Assembly: GCA_942492835.1 (NCBI GenBank)
Contig: OW818645.1
Coordinates: 1,860,001 to 1,924,000 of the forward strand
Direction of reading: 5' to 3'
Length of the DNA: 64,000 nt
DNA from: GWB2-37-7 sp942492835
Lineage (GTDB): Bacteria > Bacillota > Clostridia > Lutisporales > Lutisporaceae
Made by a program: the position numbers and the translations under genes. The notes under the pieces were generated by a model that had not been told where the DNA came from, did not search any database, and worked only from the letters and a program-made list of their open reading frames with translations. Positions 10,301 to 25,300 of this stretch are shown piece by piece (positions within the stretch are counted from its first letter, which is position 1; each line of letters opens with the position of its first letter).

Positions 10301-13300
10301 TTACATTAAATGTATTATTTTTTATATGACTTATCCTACTCTCAAAATTCTGAAGAATAATCATTACATCAAAAAGTGTGTTTCGACTCATATCCTTTCT
10401 TAGGTCTAGCTTATCAATCAACTCTTCAATTGGATAATCTTGATTTTCATATCCATCTATAACAGTTCCCTTTAAAGCATCCAAGTAGGTATCAAAACAC
10501 AGCTCCATGTCTATTTTGCATCGGAAAGCAATGTTATTTAGAAATACACCAACCAGCTGTGAAATTTCCTCCTTACTTCTTCCTGCTGTAACCGTTCCAA
10601 CTACTATATCATCTTGTCCGCTGTATTTTGAAAGTGTGATGTTATATATAGCAAGCAGTAAAGTAAAGAGTGTAACACCTTGATTGATTGCCAACTCCTT
10701 TAATTGATTTGAAAGTTCCTTTTCCAATACAATACTGTATATATCACCCTCACTGCTCTGAAGCTCTGAGCGTGGGAAATCTGTCGGGAGATTAAGAACT
10801 GGAAGCTCCCCTTCAAACATATTGAGCCAGTATTGTTCTTGCTTTTTCAAGATATCCTTGTCCATGACTTCATTTTGCCATACTGCATAGTCCTTGTATT
10901 GAATTCTTAAAGGCTCCAGTGCCTCTCCCTCATAAAGTCTCATAAACTCATCAACCATGATTTCTATAGATGTACCGTCCAATATGATATGATGAGCATC
11001 CAGCATTAGAATGTGTCTGTGTACAGCTGTCTTTACAATCTTAATTCGTATAAGTGGTGCCTTGCTTAAGTCAAAAGGCTGTATAAATTCTTTGATCATT
11101 TCCTTCATATCTGATTCATTCGCTTCATCATATTGAATATGACAGTTTATATCATGGATTTTCTGAACAATTTGCTCTCCCTCAAATTCAAAAGAAGTCC
11201 TAAAGGCTTCATGTCTTTTTGTCAGCATTCTAAAAGCCGCTTCAAATCTCTCCTTGTCCAGCGAACCCTCAAATATCATTATTGATGGCGTGTTGTAGCT
11301 TATATTTGCTTCATCAAACTGTTGTATAATATAGATACGCTTCTGAATCGAAGAAACTGGATAATACTCTCTATATTCTACAGGAGCTATCTCTTCATAA
11401 AGCTTCTTTTCTGTAGTGGAAATATATTCTGCCATGCCCTTAATTGTCGGTATTATAAACATTTCCCTTAAAGGCACTTCCACATCAAATAATTCATTTA
11501 TCTTTCCTATGACATTGGTTGCTTTTAATGAATGTCCGCCAAGCTCAAAGAAATTATCGTTTATTCCAATCTTCTCAACTCGCAAGACCTCCTGCCATAG
11601 CTTCGCCAATTTTTCTTCTGGCTCATTCCTCGGTGCTTCATACTCTATACCTGTATCTATCTCTCTATGGTGTTCTTCCAATACACTTTTGTCTATCTTC
11701 CCATTTGGTGTCAGCGGTATTTTTTCGAGTTGAATATAGTATTGTGGAAGCATGTATTCTGGCAATCCTTCTTCTAGATGCTCCCGAATTTCTCCTACTG
11801 TCATTTTTCTGTTTGCTGTTATATATGCTGTAAGATACTTTTCCTTTTGCTCATCTTCTCTTGTCAGCACAACTGCCTCTCGTATTGCTTCGTGCTTTAA
11901 CAGCATACTTTCTATTTCGCCTACCTCTACCCTATAACCCCTGATCTTAACCTGATGGTCTGTCCTTCCTATGAACTCAATATTTCCATCATCTAACCAC
12001 CTTGCTATATCCCCTGTCCTGTACATTATCTCTCCATCTACAAAAGGATTTGATAGAAATTTTTCACGTGTTAGCTCTTGTTTATTGATATATCCTCGAG
12101 ATATACCTTCCCCTGATATATATATTTCTCCTGGTATACCCACAGGCTGTGGCTGTTGTTTTTCATCTAGAATATACAGCCTGTAGTTTGCTATAGGCTT
12201 GCCTATGGATACCATCAATTCTTCTTGTCCAGTACATGGGTAACAGGTGGTACATACTGTTGCCTCTGATGGCCCATACATGTTATATACCTTTGAGGTT
12301 TTTATGATATTTGTGTAATATTCTTTTTTTAATGTATCGCTGCTGCTTAGGAAGGTATGCACGCTTTCCATGTGTTCTAATTTGTTAAATTCACTTAGTA
12401 TCAGTGGTGAACAGCTTAGTATGCTTACCTTGTTTTTGTCGATTACTTTTTTTAGCTCTTTTGCTTCTTTTACCTGCTCGTCCCTTGGTATAACTATTTT
12501 TCCACCACAAGCTAACATGCTGTAGGTTTCCTCTACAAAACCGTCAAAGCTTATGGATGCTTGTTGAAGTGTAGTGTCCTTTTCTGTTAACTCAAACATG
12601 TTGCTAAAGCTGTTTACATACGCTATCACATTTTTATGCGTTGTCATAATTCCCTTGGGCTTTCCAGTGGTGCCTGAAGTGTATATTATATATGCCAAGC
12701 TGTTGGCGTTGCTTGTCTTACTTAGGTTCTCACCATCACCTGTATATATTACTTCATCCTCTAATATGATTTTGTCTGCTGCTGTTTCTATTTTTTCTTT
12801 TAGTTTTTCCTGGATCAAAAGCAGTCCTGCTTGACTATCCTCCAGCATATAGCTTATTCGCTCTTTGGGGTATGCTGGATCGATTGGAAGATAGGCTCCC
12901 CCAGCTTTTAGTATTGCTAGAATTCCTATCAGCATTTCTATAGATTTTTTCGTTATGATTCCAACAATACTGTTTTCTTTTATTTCATGTCCCTTAAGGT
13001 AGGTTGCAAGCTTGTTTGCCTTAATATTTAATTCCATATATGTTAGCTGTTTATCTTCGTACACAACCGCTATGTTATCAGGTGTCTTCTCAACCTGCTC
13101 TTCAAATAACTGATGTAGAGTCTTTTCTTTTGGGTAGTTTGCTTCTTTATTGTTAAATTCATATATGACTTTTTCTGTTTCTTTTTCTTCAAGCATTGAT
13201 ATACCTATCAGCTTCTGTTCTGGCTTACTGACTATTTCACATGCAATTTTACAAAAATGCTTCCCAAAGGCTTCCATGGTTCTTTCTTTGAATAGTCTTG

Positions 13301-16300
13301 TACAATACCGTATGTTTATTACAAGCTCTTTTCCATTTTCTACTGCATATAGGCTCATATCATAGTCAGAAGCCTTGTTCGTCAAATGATATGGCTTAAT
13401 TGCTAATTGTTCAGCCGATATTTGAGAGTTCTGCCTTTCATAATTTTGCAGTATCAGCATAACATCAAACACCATATTTCTGCTTATATCCTTCTTAATG
13501 TTTAGTTTTCTGATAAGAGCTTCTATTGGGTAATCTTGATTTTCATAAGCACTTAGTATGTTATCTTTCAGTTCCTGCAAATAGCTTATTACTGTTTTTT
13601 CTTTTTGGGGTAAGCATCTAATTGCAATACTATTTAAAAATAAACCTACCAGTCTCTGTGTTTCCTCATTTAGTCTGCCTGCACTGACAGTACCTATAAC
13701 GATATCCTCTTGTCCGCTGTATTTGGATAATGCAACACTTAATATTTCCAAAAGTACCATAAACAGCGTGGTCTCTGTTTTTGCTGCAAATGCCTTTAAT
13801 TGTGATAATAGCTCTTGGTCAAGCTTAAATGTGTATGTATCTCCCTCATAGCTTTGAATGCTTGGTCTTGGGTAATCGGTAGGCATATTGAGCATAGGAA
13901 GCTCTCCCTTATATTGCTCCAGCCAATATTCTTCATATTTGTCTTGTTCTCCGCTTTCTTGCTTATTAAGCTGCCACTTAGCATAATCCTTATACTGTAT
14001 GCTAAGCTTTGGTAGCTCCTTCCCTTCATATATACTTGTAAATTCCTCTGCAAGTATTGCCAGAGATGTACCATCCGTTATGATATGGTGCAAGTCGTAT
14101 GCCAATATATGTTTTTCTTCTTTACTATCCTTTGCACATATTTTAATAAGCGCCACTCTAATAAGAGGTGCCTTGGCTAGTTCAAAGGGTCTTATAAAGC
14201 TTCGTAGTATTGCTTCTATGTCCTTAGCTTCTTTGACTTCTTCATATTGAATTGCAAAGTCTATTTCCTTGTGTATTTTCTGTACTGGTCCATTCTCTGA
14301 TAATTCAAAGGAGGTTCTTAAGGCTTCATACCTGTTTATAAGCTCCTTAAACACCTTCTCAAATTTGTTTCTATCCACGGCTCCTGCTATTTCCATAAAG
14401 CCAGGAATATTATATGCTGTACTGTCCTTATCCATAAGCTGCATGGTATATAGTCTGATTTGAGCAGGTGACAATTCATAGTATTCCGATTCCGCCACAG
14501 GTTGTATGACTGCAAAATCATTTTTCCCACATTGCTTAATATATTCTGCCAAGCCTTTAATTGTAGGCGTTTTGAATATTTCTCTAAGTGGGATTTCTAC
14601 ATTTAGCTTTTTTTGTAACTTTCCTACCATACTTGTTGCTTTTAGCGAGTGTCCTCCCAAGTCGAAAAAGTTATCATATATTCCTACTTTTTGTATTCCT
14701 AATACTTCACTCCAAATTTCTGCTAGTTTTTCTTCTGTTTTATTGGTTGGAGCTATATATTCTGTTCCTTTATTTATATTACCGTAAGGCTCAGGTAGTG
14801 CTTTTCTGTCTATTTTCCCATTTGATGTTAAGGGCAGCTTGTCAAGCTGTATAAAGTATGATGGTATCATGTATTCTGGAAGATTCGTTGACAGATATTC
14901 TCTCAGCTCTTTGTTATTTAGCCCTACTTCTCCTGCTATGTATGCACATAGATTTTTATTTCCGCTATTATCTTCTTTTGCTATTACTATTGCTTCTTTT
15001 ATTTTACTATGCTTTAGCAGCTGGTTTTCTATTTCTCCCAGCTCTATTCTATATCCCCTTATTTTTACTTGATAATCTATTCTACCTAGGTATTCTATTT
15101 CTCCATTTGGCAGCCACCTTGCCAAATCTCCTGTTCTATATATACGTTCGTCAGGGTCGAAGGGATTTATCCCAAACTTCTCCATTGTAAGCTCTGCATT
15201 ATTCATGTAGCCTCTTGCTAAGCCTTCTCCTGCTATGCATAATTCACCTGGCACACCTATTGGCTGTAAGCTGTTGTTTGCTCCTAGTATATATATTTTT
15301 GTATTGAATATTGGCTTCCCTATTGTTACCTTTTCTCCCTTTGTTACATCCTTAACTGTGGACCATATTGTTGTTTCTGTTGGTCCATACATGTTGTAGA
15401 TTTTTGAGTCTGTAATTTTTCTAAGGTCATTTAGAAGTGTTTCCGGCAATTGTTCTCCGCCTATCATAATGCTTCTTGGAATTCCTGCACTGTACCTTCC
15501 TTCTTCACTGCTTAAAAGCATTTGCATACGTGAAGGTGTAACCTGTAATGTATCTATTCTTTTATTTTCGATTAACTTAGCTAGCTTTATTGCATTGACT
15601 TGGGTGTCTTCATCTGCTATGACTATTTTCATGCCAATGGCAAGAGGCAGCAAGCTTTCCAATCCAAATATATCAAAGGATATAGATGTAAGACATAGTA
15701 TACTTTCACCTTCTCGGAATTTCATAGTGTCTGCAATTCCTTTTATGAAGTTTACTACAGACTTATGCTCAATCATTACTCCTTTTGGTTTTCCTGTGCT
15801 TCCAGAGGTATATATGGTGTATGCCAGACTATTGGAAGCATTGATTTGTGCTAAATTCTTATTATCTCCCTGATAAATATTATTGTCATCTAGCTTGATT
15901 ATTTCTCCAACAAATTCAATTCTGTCAAGTAGACTAGTCTGTGTCAGCAGAGCACTGGCTCCACTATCCTCAAGCATATATTGTATTCTATCTTGTGGAT
16001 ATTCCGTGTCTATAGGCATATAGGCTCCTCCAGCTTTTAAAATACCCATAATGCCTACTATCATCTCAATGGAACGCTTTACCATAATACCTACTACGCT
16101 GTCTTTGACAACTCCTTTATCTCTGAGAATTCTCGCCAGTTGATTTGACTTTTCATTTAATTCTCTGTATGTCAATTGACTTTCTTCAAAGACTACCGCT
16201 ATGCTCTCTGGTGTCAATGCTGTCTGCTCTTCAAACAATTGGTTAATAGTCTTCTCTCGCGGGTATTCTGCTTTTGTCCAATTGAAGTCTAAAAGCAATT

Positions 16301-19300
16301 GCTTCTTTTCTTCTTCACTTGTCAGCATAATTTCTTCTAATCTAACATTAGGTTCATCTACTACCTTTTCCATTATATTAATGTAATGTCTTGCCATTCT
16401 TTCTATAGTGTCTTTGTTAAATAGACTAGTACAATACTCGATTGTAAGCTCTAGCTTTTCTTTCTTTTCCTCTGCTGTAAAGGTTATGTCAAGCTTACTT
16501 ATCTTGTTTTCCATTAAATATGGCTTTAGCTTTAGTCCCTGTAACTTAATTTCTGCCATATCCATATTTTGCAGTATAAGCATAACATCAAATATTGGGT
16601 TACGACTCATGTCTCTTCTTACATTCACCTTGTCTACCAATTCTTCAAACTGGTATTCTTGGTTTTCATAAGCCTTTAATGCTTTTGCTTTTACTTCTTG
16701 CAAGAATTCTCTATATGTCTTACGACCTTCTGGATGATTCCTCATTGCTAATGTGTTTATAAACATCCCCATAATATTTTCCAAGTCTCCGTGTGTTCTT
16801 CCTGCTATTGGGGTGCCTATTATGATGTCTTCTTGTCCGCTGTATTTTGACAATAGTATATTAATCCCTGCCAATAACTGCATGTACAGGGTTGTTCCCG
16901 TATCCTTGCTTAGTTTCTTTAGCTTCTCTGTCAATGCCCTGCTTGCTTCTATTTTTATCCTGTTTCCTGCAAAGCTTTGTATGCTTGGACGCTTAAAGTC
17001 TGTCGGAAGATTTAATACTGGTAGCTCATCTTCTCCTGTGAACTCATTTTCCCAGTATGCTTCCTGTTTCCTCAGTACTTCAGCTTTTAGCCTATTCTGC
17101 TGCCAAACTGCATAGTCTTTGTATTGCAGTCTCAACTTTGGAAGTGCTTCACCACTGTACAGTCTGCAAAAATCCTTTATCAATAGTTCAACAGAGATAC
17201 CATCCGATATTATATGATGAATGTCTATTAGCAGGATATGCCTTGTAGGAGTCACCTCAATTAGACCTACTCTCATAAGTGGTGCTTCATTAAGCTTAAA
17301 GGGTTTTACAAAGTTTAATGCTATTTCTCGGATTTTTTGCTCGTTATATGCTGTAAAATATGCTATTTCTACCGGCACTTCTGTGTGTATCTTCTGCACA
17401 ACAGCTTCGTCTTCCATAAATAAGCTGGTTCTTATGCTCTCATGTCTGTTGATAAGTGCTTTTAGAGCATTTTGAAGAAGTTCTTTGTTGATTTCCCCCT
17501 CTAGCTCAAAGAAGGTCGGTGTATTGTAGCCTGTACTATCTGCTTCTATCTGCTGTAAGGTGTACAACCGTTTTTGAGCAGAGGATGCAGGGTAGTATTC
17601 TGCCGCTTCTGCCTGTTCTATAGTTTCATATACACTTTCCTTTTGCTTTCTTATATATTCACTAATTGCCTTTATCGTAGGTGATATAAATATTTCTTTT
17701 AATGGAACTTCCACATTAGTTGCTTTATGCACCTTTGCCAACATTGAGGTTGCCTTTAGTGAGTGTCCGCCTAGTTCAAAGAAGCTATCATTTATTCCGA
17801 TCTGCTCTACCTTTAGAAGCTCCTGCCATATTGCTGCCAGCTTTTCTTCTATCTCATTTCTTGGTGCTTCATATGTAACACCTGTGTCAATCATGCTTCC
17901 TGGCTTAGGTAGTGCTTTATAGTCTATTTTCCCATTTTGTGTTACAGGCATTTTGTCCAGTTGTATAAAATATGACGGTAGCATATAATCAGGAAGTCCT
18001 TTTGCCAAGTGTTCCCTAAGCTCCACTATGCCTAATTCCTTTTCTGCTACTATGTATGCACATATATACTGACCTCTTTGGTCGGTCTTTGCAGTCACTA
18101 CTGATTCCTTCACTGATTCATGCTTCATAAGCTGGTTTTCTATTTCCCCAAGCTCTACTCTGTAGCCTCTTATTTTTACCTGTTGGTCTATACGTCCCAT
18201 GAATTCTACGCTTCCGTCGGACAGCCAGCTTGCTAGGTCTCCTGTTTTGTAAATTCTATCCCCTGCTATGAACGGATTTGATACAAATTTTTCTGCTGTG
18301 AGGGAGGTATTGTTTAGATATCCCCTAGCCAATCCAGCTCCTGCTACACATAGCTCGCCAGGTACGCCTATTGCGGTAGGCTTTGAGTATTTATCAAGAA
18401 TATATATTTTGCTATTGCTTATAGGCTTGCCTATTACAGGTTTCTCCTTAAATGCTTCAAGCTGCTCCCTTTCAATCATGCATGCGACTGTTCCTACAGT
18501 TGCTTCCGTAGGTCCATAATGGTTCATTATTTGTATATTATTATATAGCTTATATGTGCTTTCTACATCTGCAACATTTATATTCTCTCCACCCAATACA
18601 ATAAGTCGCAATGACTCTCCCACTTCTCCTTCTATGAAGCTGTCACTGCTACATAGCATGTTATACAAGGATGGGGTAAGCTTTACATATGATATATCCT
18701 TGTCGTTGATATATTTTATTAAAGCTTCAGGGTATGTATATGTGTCCTTAGACATTATATGAAGCTCCGCACCCTGTAAAATTGATGAATATAGTACGGT
18801 ATACCCTAAATCAAAGGCAGCAGAAGATACAAACATCGCCTTATCAGCTTCAGTTATTTCCGCTTTGGCTATAAACCAACTTACATAGTTGACTAGATTC
18901 TTGTGCTCCAACATAACCCCTTTTGGCTTACCTGTAGTACCTGATGTATATATTACATATACCAAGTCTGTGGACTTATTTACATTATGCAAATTTCCCA
19001 TATTGCCTGTGTACAAATCCTCATTATCTAGTAAAAGTATTTGCATATTATTCAAAGGTTCTTCTATTAAATACGAATAGGTCAAGAGCAGCTTTGCACC
19101 GCTATCCTCCAGCATATAGTTTACCCTGTCTACAGGGTATTCTGGGTCGATTGGAAGATACGCTCCTCCAGCCTTTAGTATTCCTAGAATTCCAATTACC
19201 ATTTCCAAAGAACGCTCTGCAATTATTCCAACAACGCTATCAGTTGTTACTCCATCTAACCTAAGTCTATTTGCCAGTTGGTTTGCCTTTTGATTTAACT

Positions 19301-22300
19301 CTTTGTATGTCAAAGTCTTATCTTCAAAAACCACTGCTGTTTTATTAGGTACACGCTCTGCTTGTTCCTCAAATAATTGATGAATGGTTTTTTCTTTTGG
19401 ATATATTGCGTTAGTATCGTTGAACACTTCTAAAACCTGATTTTTCTCCATTTCGTCAAGCATATCAAGTTCATTTAATTGTCTGTCAGGGAAAGCCACT
19501 ATATTCTTAATTAAATTTACATAGTGTTTCAATATTTGTTCTGCGGTTTTCTGCTTGAAAAGTCCTATGTTATACTCCAAGCTGAGTTCTAAGCCTGTCT
19601 TCGTCTCTGCTGTATGAATGGTCATATCAAATTTTGAAATCCTATTTTCAAATGGATATAGTGAAAACTCAGCTTCTTTTGTTGATTCCTCTGGATAAAG
19701 GAAATTCAACATAACATCAAACAATGGGTTGTGGCTCATATCTCTGCGTATATTTAAGCTTTCCACTAAGTCCTCAAATTGGAAATCTTGTTTATCATAG
19801 GAGTCAAGTGCATTTTTCTTTACTTCCTGTAAAAATTCCTTAAAGGTCTTATTACCAACAGGTCTATTTCTAAGTGCAATTGTATTTGCAAACATTCCAA
19901 TTACACTATTTAACTGTACATTTCGCCTGCCTGAGATTGGTGAGCCTATGATAATATCTTCTTGTCTGGTATATTTAAACAGCAATACGTTATATGCTGC
20001 CAACAACAGCATGAACAGGGTTGTACCTGTCTCTGCCGCCTTTTTATTCAAGGAATCCAATATTTCCAAAGGTATTGTTTTTCTAACAAAATCTCCATCA
20101 TAGCATTGAACTGCTGGTCTAGTATAATCTGTAGGCATATTTAATATAGGCAGTTCTCCAGAGAATGTATCTAGCCAGAACTCCTTTTGATTTTTTACTT
20201 GTTCTGAACTCGAATATTCACTTTGCCATACTGCGTAATCCTTATATTGCAAAGCTGGAGCTGGTAATTCTTCACCGTTATATAATTGCATATATTCTTT
20301 CATTATGATATTTAGAGACAGTCCATCTGCTATAGTATGATGAATATCAAACAACAGCAAATGCCTATCTTCGCTGATTTTTAGAAGTCCTATTCGCATT
20401 AGTGGTGCTTTACTCAAATCAAATGGGCGGATAAAAGCTTTGATAATTGCCTCTGCATTGCTTTCGTCATCTTCCATATAGCTAATATCAAAAGCTACTG
20501 TGTCATGAATCTTCTGTACTGGTTCGCCTTCAAGCAATTCAAAAGAGGTTCGCAGGCTTTCATGTCTTTCTATTATTGTATGAAAGGCTTTTTCAAAACG
20601 CTGTATGTCAATACTTCCTGGCAGCATTACAGCAGAAGGTATATTATAAAATGTACTATTGCTTTCTAGCATATTTAATATGTATACACGTTTTTGTGCA
20701 GAGGATACTGGATAGTATTCTCGCTTCTCCACTTTTTTGATTCTTTCTGCACCGTCTTCATATGTGTGCTTATTTAGGTAAGTAGTATCTAATATGTCAC
20801 AGAATTTATATATAGCGGGGGTTCCCAAAAGGTCTCTGACTTCTACATTTGTCAACAGCTTCTGATTAATCACATTTACCACATTCATTGCGATTAATGA
20901 ATCTCCACCCAATTCGTAGAAATTATCATTAACATTGAGCTTGTCAAAGCCCATAATTTCTCCGAGAATTTGTCCTATTAACTTTTCCGTTTGTGTATAG
21001 TTCTTATCATTTTTCCCATCTAGCTGTACTTCTTTTTCTTGTTTGTTTATAGATAATTCAAGACCTTGCATAGCAATACTGCGCTTGACTGTTCCTTCTG
21101 GTATTGTAACCCAGCATCTGCTTTCTTCAAATTGATATGCAGGAAGTCTTACCTTCCTCCTAGTGTCTGAATTATTATATAGTTCATCCCAATTGATTTC
21201 TGCACCGCTTATATATAGCTGACAAAGCTCATCTAATGGTATTTCTAAGCTCTGTTCAAGACCAGCATTGTTTTTTTCTACAAGTTGATCATGACTGTAA
21301 TATATTCCATCATATTCATCACCTGCCAGCTTCTCACTTGCCAGACGACTAATTTTGTCCTCTAGTGCCAGCTTGGTTCCTGCTATAATAGCTAGTCTGT
21401 ATTTATAATGTCCTCTTCCAGTGTTTGCAGTATAACAGATATCTGTCAGACTTCCTTCTATGCCAGCTTCAAAATATGCCTTATATCTGTCAACCAATCT
21501 CTTTAAGCTGTTTTCTGTTTTCGCAGACAAAGCAAGTATCTGAGGCATTTCTCCCCATGGTTCTGCATCATACTCACGATAAGGTGCTTCCTCCAATACT
21601 AAGTGACAGTTGGTGCCTCCTAGTCCAAAGGAGCTGACACCGCATAATCTGGCCGCTTCGTTTTTTTGCCAAGCTTGATGATCTGTACAAACATAGTAAG
21701 GTTCTTCGATAAAGTCAACTTCATGTCTCGGTATAGTAAAATGAATATTAGGAAACAACTCTTTATACTTTAATGATATAACAGCCTTCAATAGTCCTGC
21801 TATGCCAGCTGCACTTTCCAAATGTCCGATATTTGTCTTAATGGAGCTTATGGCACAGAATTGTTTTTTATCTGTATACCTTCTAAATGCCCTGCTTAAG
21901 CTTTCTAGCTCAATTTGGTCTCCTAGCTTTGTACCTGTTCCATGTGCTTCAATATATGTAATGTTCTCTGGTGCTATTCCTGCATTTTGCCATGCTCTTA
22001 ACAGTAAATCCTCTTGTGCTTCCGGGTTTGGCGCGGTAATGCCTATAGAGCTTCCATCTTGATTCATGGCTCCGCCGTCTATAACTGCATAGATATTGTC
22101 TCTATCCTCTAATGCTTTTTCTAATGGTTTTAATATTATGGCTGAAATACCCTCGCCAAAACCAGTACCATCCGAATTGTCATCAAATGCTTTGGTTCTG
22201 TTTCTTGTTGAGACTATTCCCAGTTTGTCCATTCTGTTAACCATACCCTCTAGTGAAGGCAGGTAAAGCTTAATACCTCCTGCAATCGCCATATCACAGT

Positions 22301-25300
22301 CATTGTTCTTTATTGCATTACATGCACTGTAAACCGCTATTAGTGAGGACGAACATGCAGTATCCATGAGTATAGCAGGACCCCTTAAATCCAATAGATA
22401 GGATATTCTACTGGCTGTAATCATTGGAACATTTCCTGCTATAGACATTTGGTATAAGGATTCATCAACAGTTGTAACAAGCTTGCTGTACATTCCACTG
22501 CTTAAGCTGTTATGTCCTATAAACACACCTGTGCGACTTCCTCTTATCTTATTCCCACCATAGCCAGCATCTTCTATTGCTTCCCAAGCTGTCTCCAAGA
22601 ACAGCCTTTGACATGGATCCATTAAGCTTGCTTCCTTTGGTGATATATTGAAGTAGCTATAATCAAACTTGTCAATATCGCCTATAAAGCCACATTCTGC
22701 TTCCTTCAAATATTCCAGTGCTTCTTCATTACCGCTTGCATATCGTACAAAATTTTCAATGTCCTTTATTCTTCCATCTGTCATTACATTAATACAGTCA
22801 ACACCGTTCTTTAACCCTTCATAGATTTCTTCTATTGTTTGTCCCAAGGGCAGCTTTGCGGCTATACCGATAATTGCGATTTTTTTCCTCGCTGTTCTTT
22901 CTTCTGTATGAGCATAATCGATATCCTTGTCCGTTTCTTTTTGCTCTAGAAAGGCGGCAATTTTCTTAATGCTTGTCAGGTTAAAAAGGTCTGTTGCCTT
23001 TATTTTGCCTGGATAAAGTGCATCAATTTTTGAGTGCAGTGTTAAAAGTGTAAATGAATTTCCACCCACATCATAAAAATTATCATTTATGCCTATTCCA
23101 TCTGTCTTTAATATTTCTTCCCATTGCTTAACTAGCTTTTCTTCTAATGGATTCCGAGGAGCTTCATAATTTTCATGCTTTATGCTGTTTTTCTTGTTCT
23201 CATTGGCTAGCAGTTCCAAAAGCAGTTGTCCTGTACAGTAGTGAAGAGGCAGTAGATAATTGCTGTGTAGCAATTCTTCTCCATTTTCAATATCTATCTG
23301 CCAGTTATTTTCTATCACTTCATCCAGCGCTGATACAGCTTCTGCTTGAGCTGTGTTATAGCTTTCAATATGGCTTACGACCGCTTCTTCTGACTTACGC
23401 TGATATGCTTTACCAAAGCTGCATTCTATATGAGCTATTGATGCTTCGATATTATCTACTTGCAGCTCATATTTTGTATACTGACTGCCTTCTTGTGTTT
23501 TTTGCCAATTATTCTTTTCTAAAAAGTCCGCTACCATTTGATTCTTTTTGGTTTTATAATAATCAGCTTCAAGCCTGCTTATTCCTTCTTTTTTACAATA
23601 GCTGCCAAGCTCTGCTATTATTGCAGCTTCTATACCCCGTCCTAAGACTCTACAGCTAAGTAGGAAGGTATCCATAAACAGACACTCACCCCTGTTTTCA
23701 AGGACGGCAAACCCTGTAAGTCCATATTCTCCAAATTTGTCTTCAACCTCTATTGTCCAGCACCTTGTATTATGATTATTGTATAGTGCTTCTATTTCTT
23801 CTTCTGTCCTGCGTATGGTACTTAGATTGAACTGGTTTGTCCTTTGGGTTAACTGTGATACTCTGCTTATCTGCTCCTTTTTCATGTCATTTATATAAAC
23901 CTTGAGCTTCAGTTCCTTTAAAAATTCATCTAGCGTAAAGTTGGAGCTTTGTATTTCTTTTCTCTGTCTTTCTACCTGATACAGCTTAGTACGAATTTTA
24001 TCTTCTTTTGTAACCTTTTCTTTATCAAAAGCCCATACATGTTTTAGATATTGTCCTATTTGTTGAGGATTTTCAGGTATCTGTAAGGTCAATACTTGAG
24101 GGTTATTCCTCATCATATCCAAGCATTCTGTCGGGTTATCGTCTATGAAAATAAAGCTGTCAATTCCCAGATTCATTTCCTCTGCTAACTGCTTTACATT
24201 CTCTGATTTTGTTCTCCAATTTATCTTCCAGCCTGCAAGATGCTCTTTCTTTAGAAGCATATCTGGATTCTTTTCAAAAACCTCCCAAACGTCTGCTTCG
24301 TTGTTTTTACTGCACAGCACAACAAGCATACCTTCCTCGTACTTTTGTATGAGCAGCTTTTGCAATGCGACATATGGTGCTTCTATTTTTAAGCTTAATG
24401 CCCCATCTTCTCCACATATGCCACTCCACAAGGTATTATCACAGTCTACAGCAATAACTTTAAATGGATTACGTCTTATGGCACAGATTTTTCTTGCTGT
24501 CATGGTGCCAATTGCAGCATAGTATGCATCACTAAAAGGCATATGTCCTGTTTTATCTCTTACTGGATCAAAGGTTTCTTTTATACCGTATAGCACTGCT
24601 GTGCTTGTAAAGTCTAGTATGCTTATACCTTCTAGACTGCCTATTTCGTCAACCATTTTCTTGTATAGCTTTTCTATAATGTGAGTTATTTCTTCACTTA
24701 ATCCTAGGTAATTTGCTACTGGGAAATAGCCGATAATAGTCAATGCATGTGTACTTCTACTTTTTATTGACTCAATCAGCTTATCGTATTGATTCTCTAA
24801 TATTTGTTTTTGTTCTTGTTCGTTGTCTTTACTACCTCTTATCCAATCCTCAAATCTTAGCATCAATAGATTTATTCCTGTGTTTTGAGAGATCATGCTT
24901 TCTGCATCTAGCAGCTCTTGGAACACTTGATTATATGGTGAAAATTGTGTTTTAATCTTTACTCCATTCTTTTCACACCACCACTTAACATAGGCTTCTA
25001 TTGGCTCCTCTGTAAAGGTTGCCGCAACTGTCAAGGTTACTTCTGATACTCCAGTGATATTTCCCATTCTCTTATTTTCTATTTCATTTTGCTCCTGTTG
25101 ACTGAATATCTGAATATCAGATATCTTAGCTTCGCTCTCATTAATTACACTTTCCAGAACTATTTCATAATGTTTAAGAAGCTGTATCATTGTCTCTTCT
25201 TTATATAAATCTGTTTTATATTCCATATAGCATTTCAGTATATCCCCTTGATCCATATAGATATCCAGTTTGAAATCCAATGTGGCTGTTGGAGTGCTGA

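Noticed and set aside
15469..15873. 134-codon plus-strand frame opposite adenylation domain 5
   Set aside because: Antisense shadow; the minus strand has unbroken A-domain motifs here.
23147..23659. 170-codon plus-strand frame opposite the NRPS
   Set aside because: Leucine/tyrosine-rich antisense shadow of the NRPS coding sequence; no start site or family pattern.
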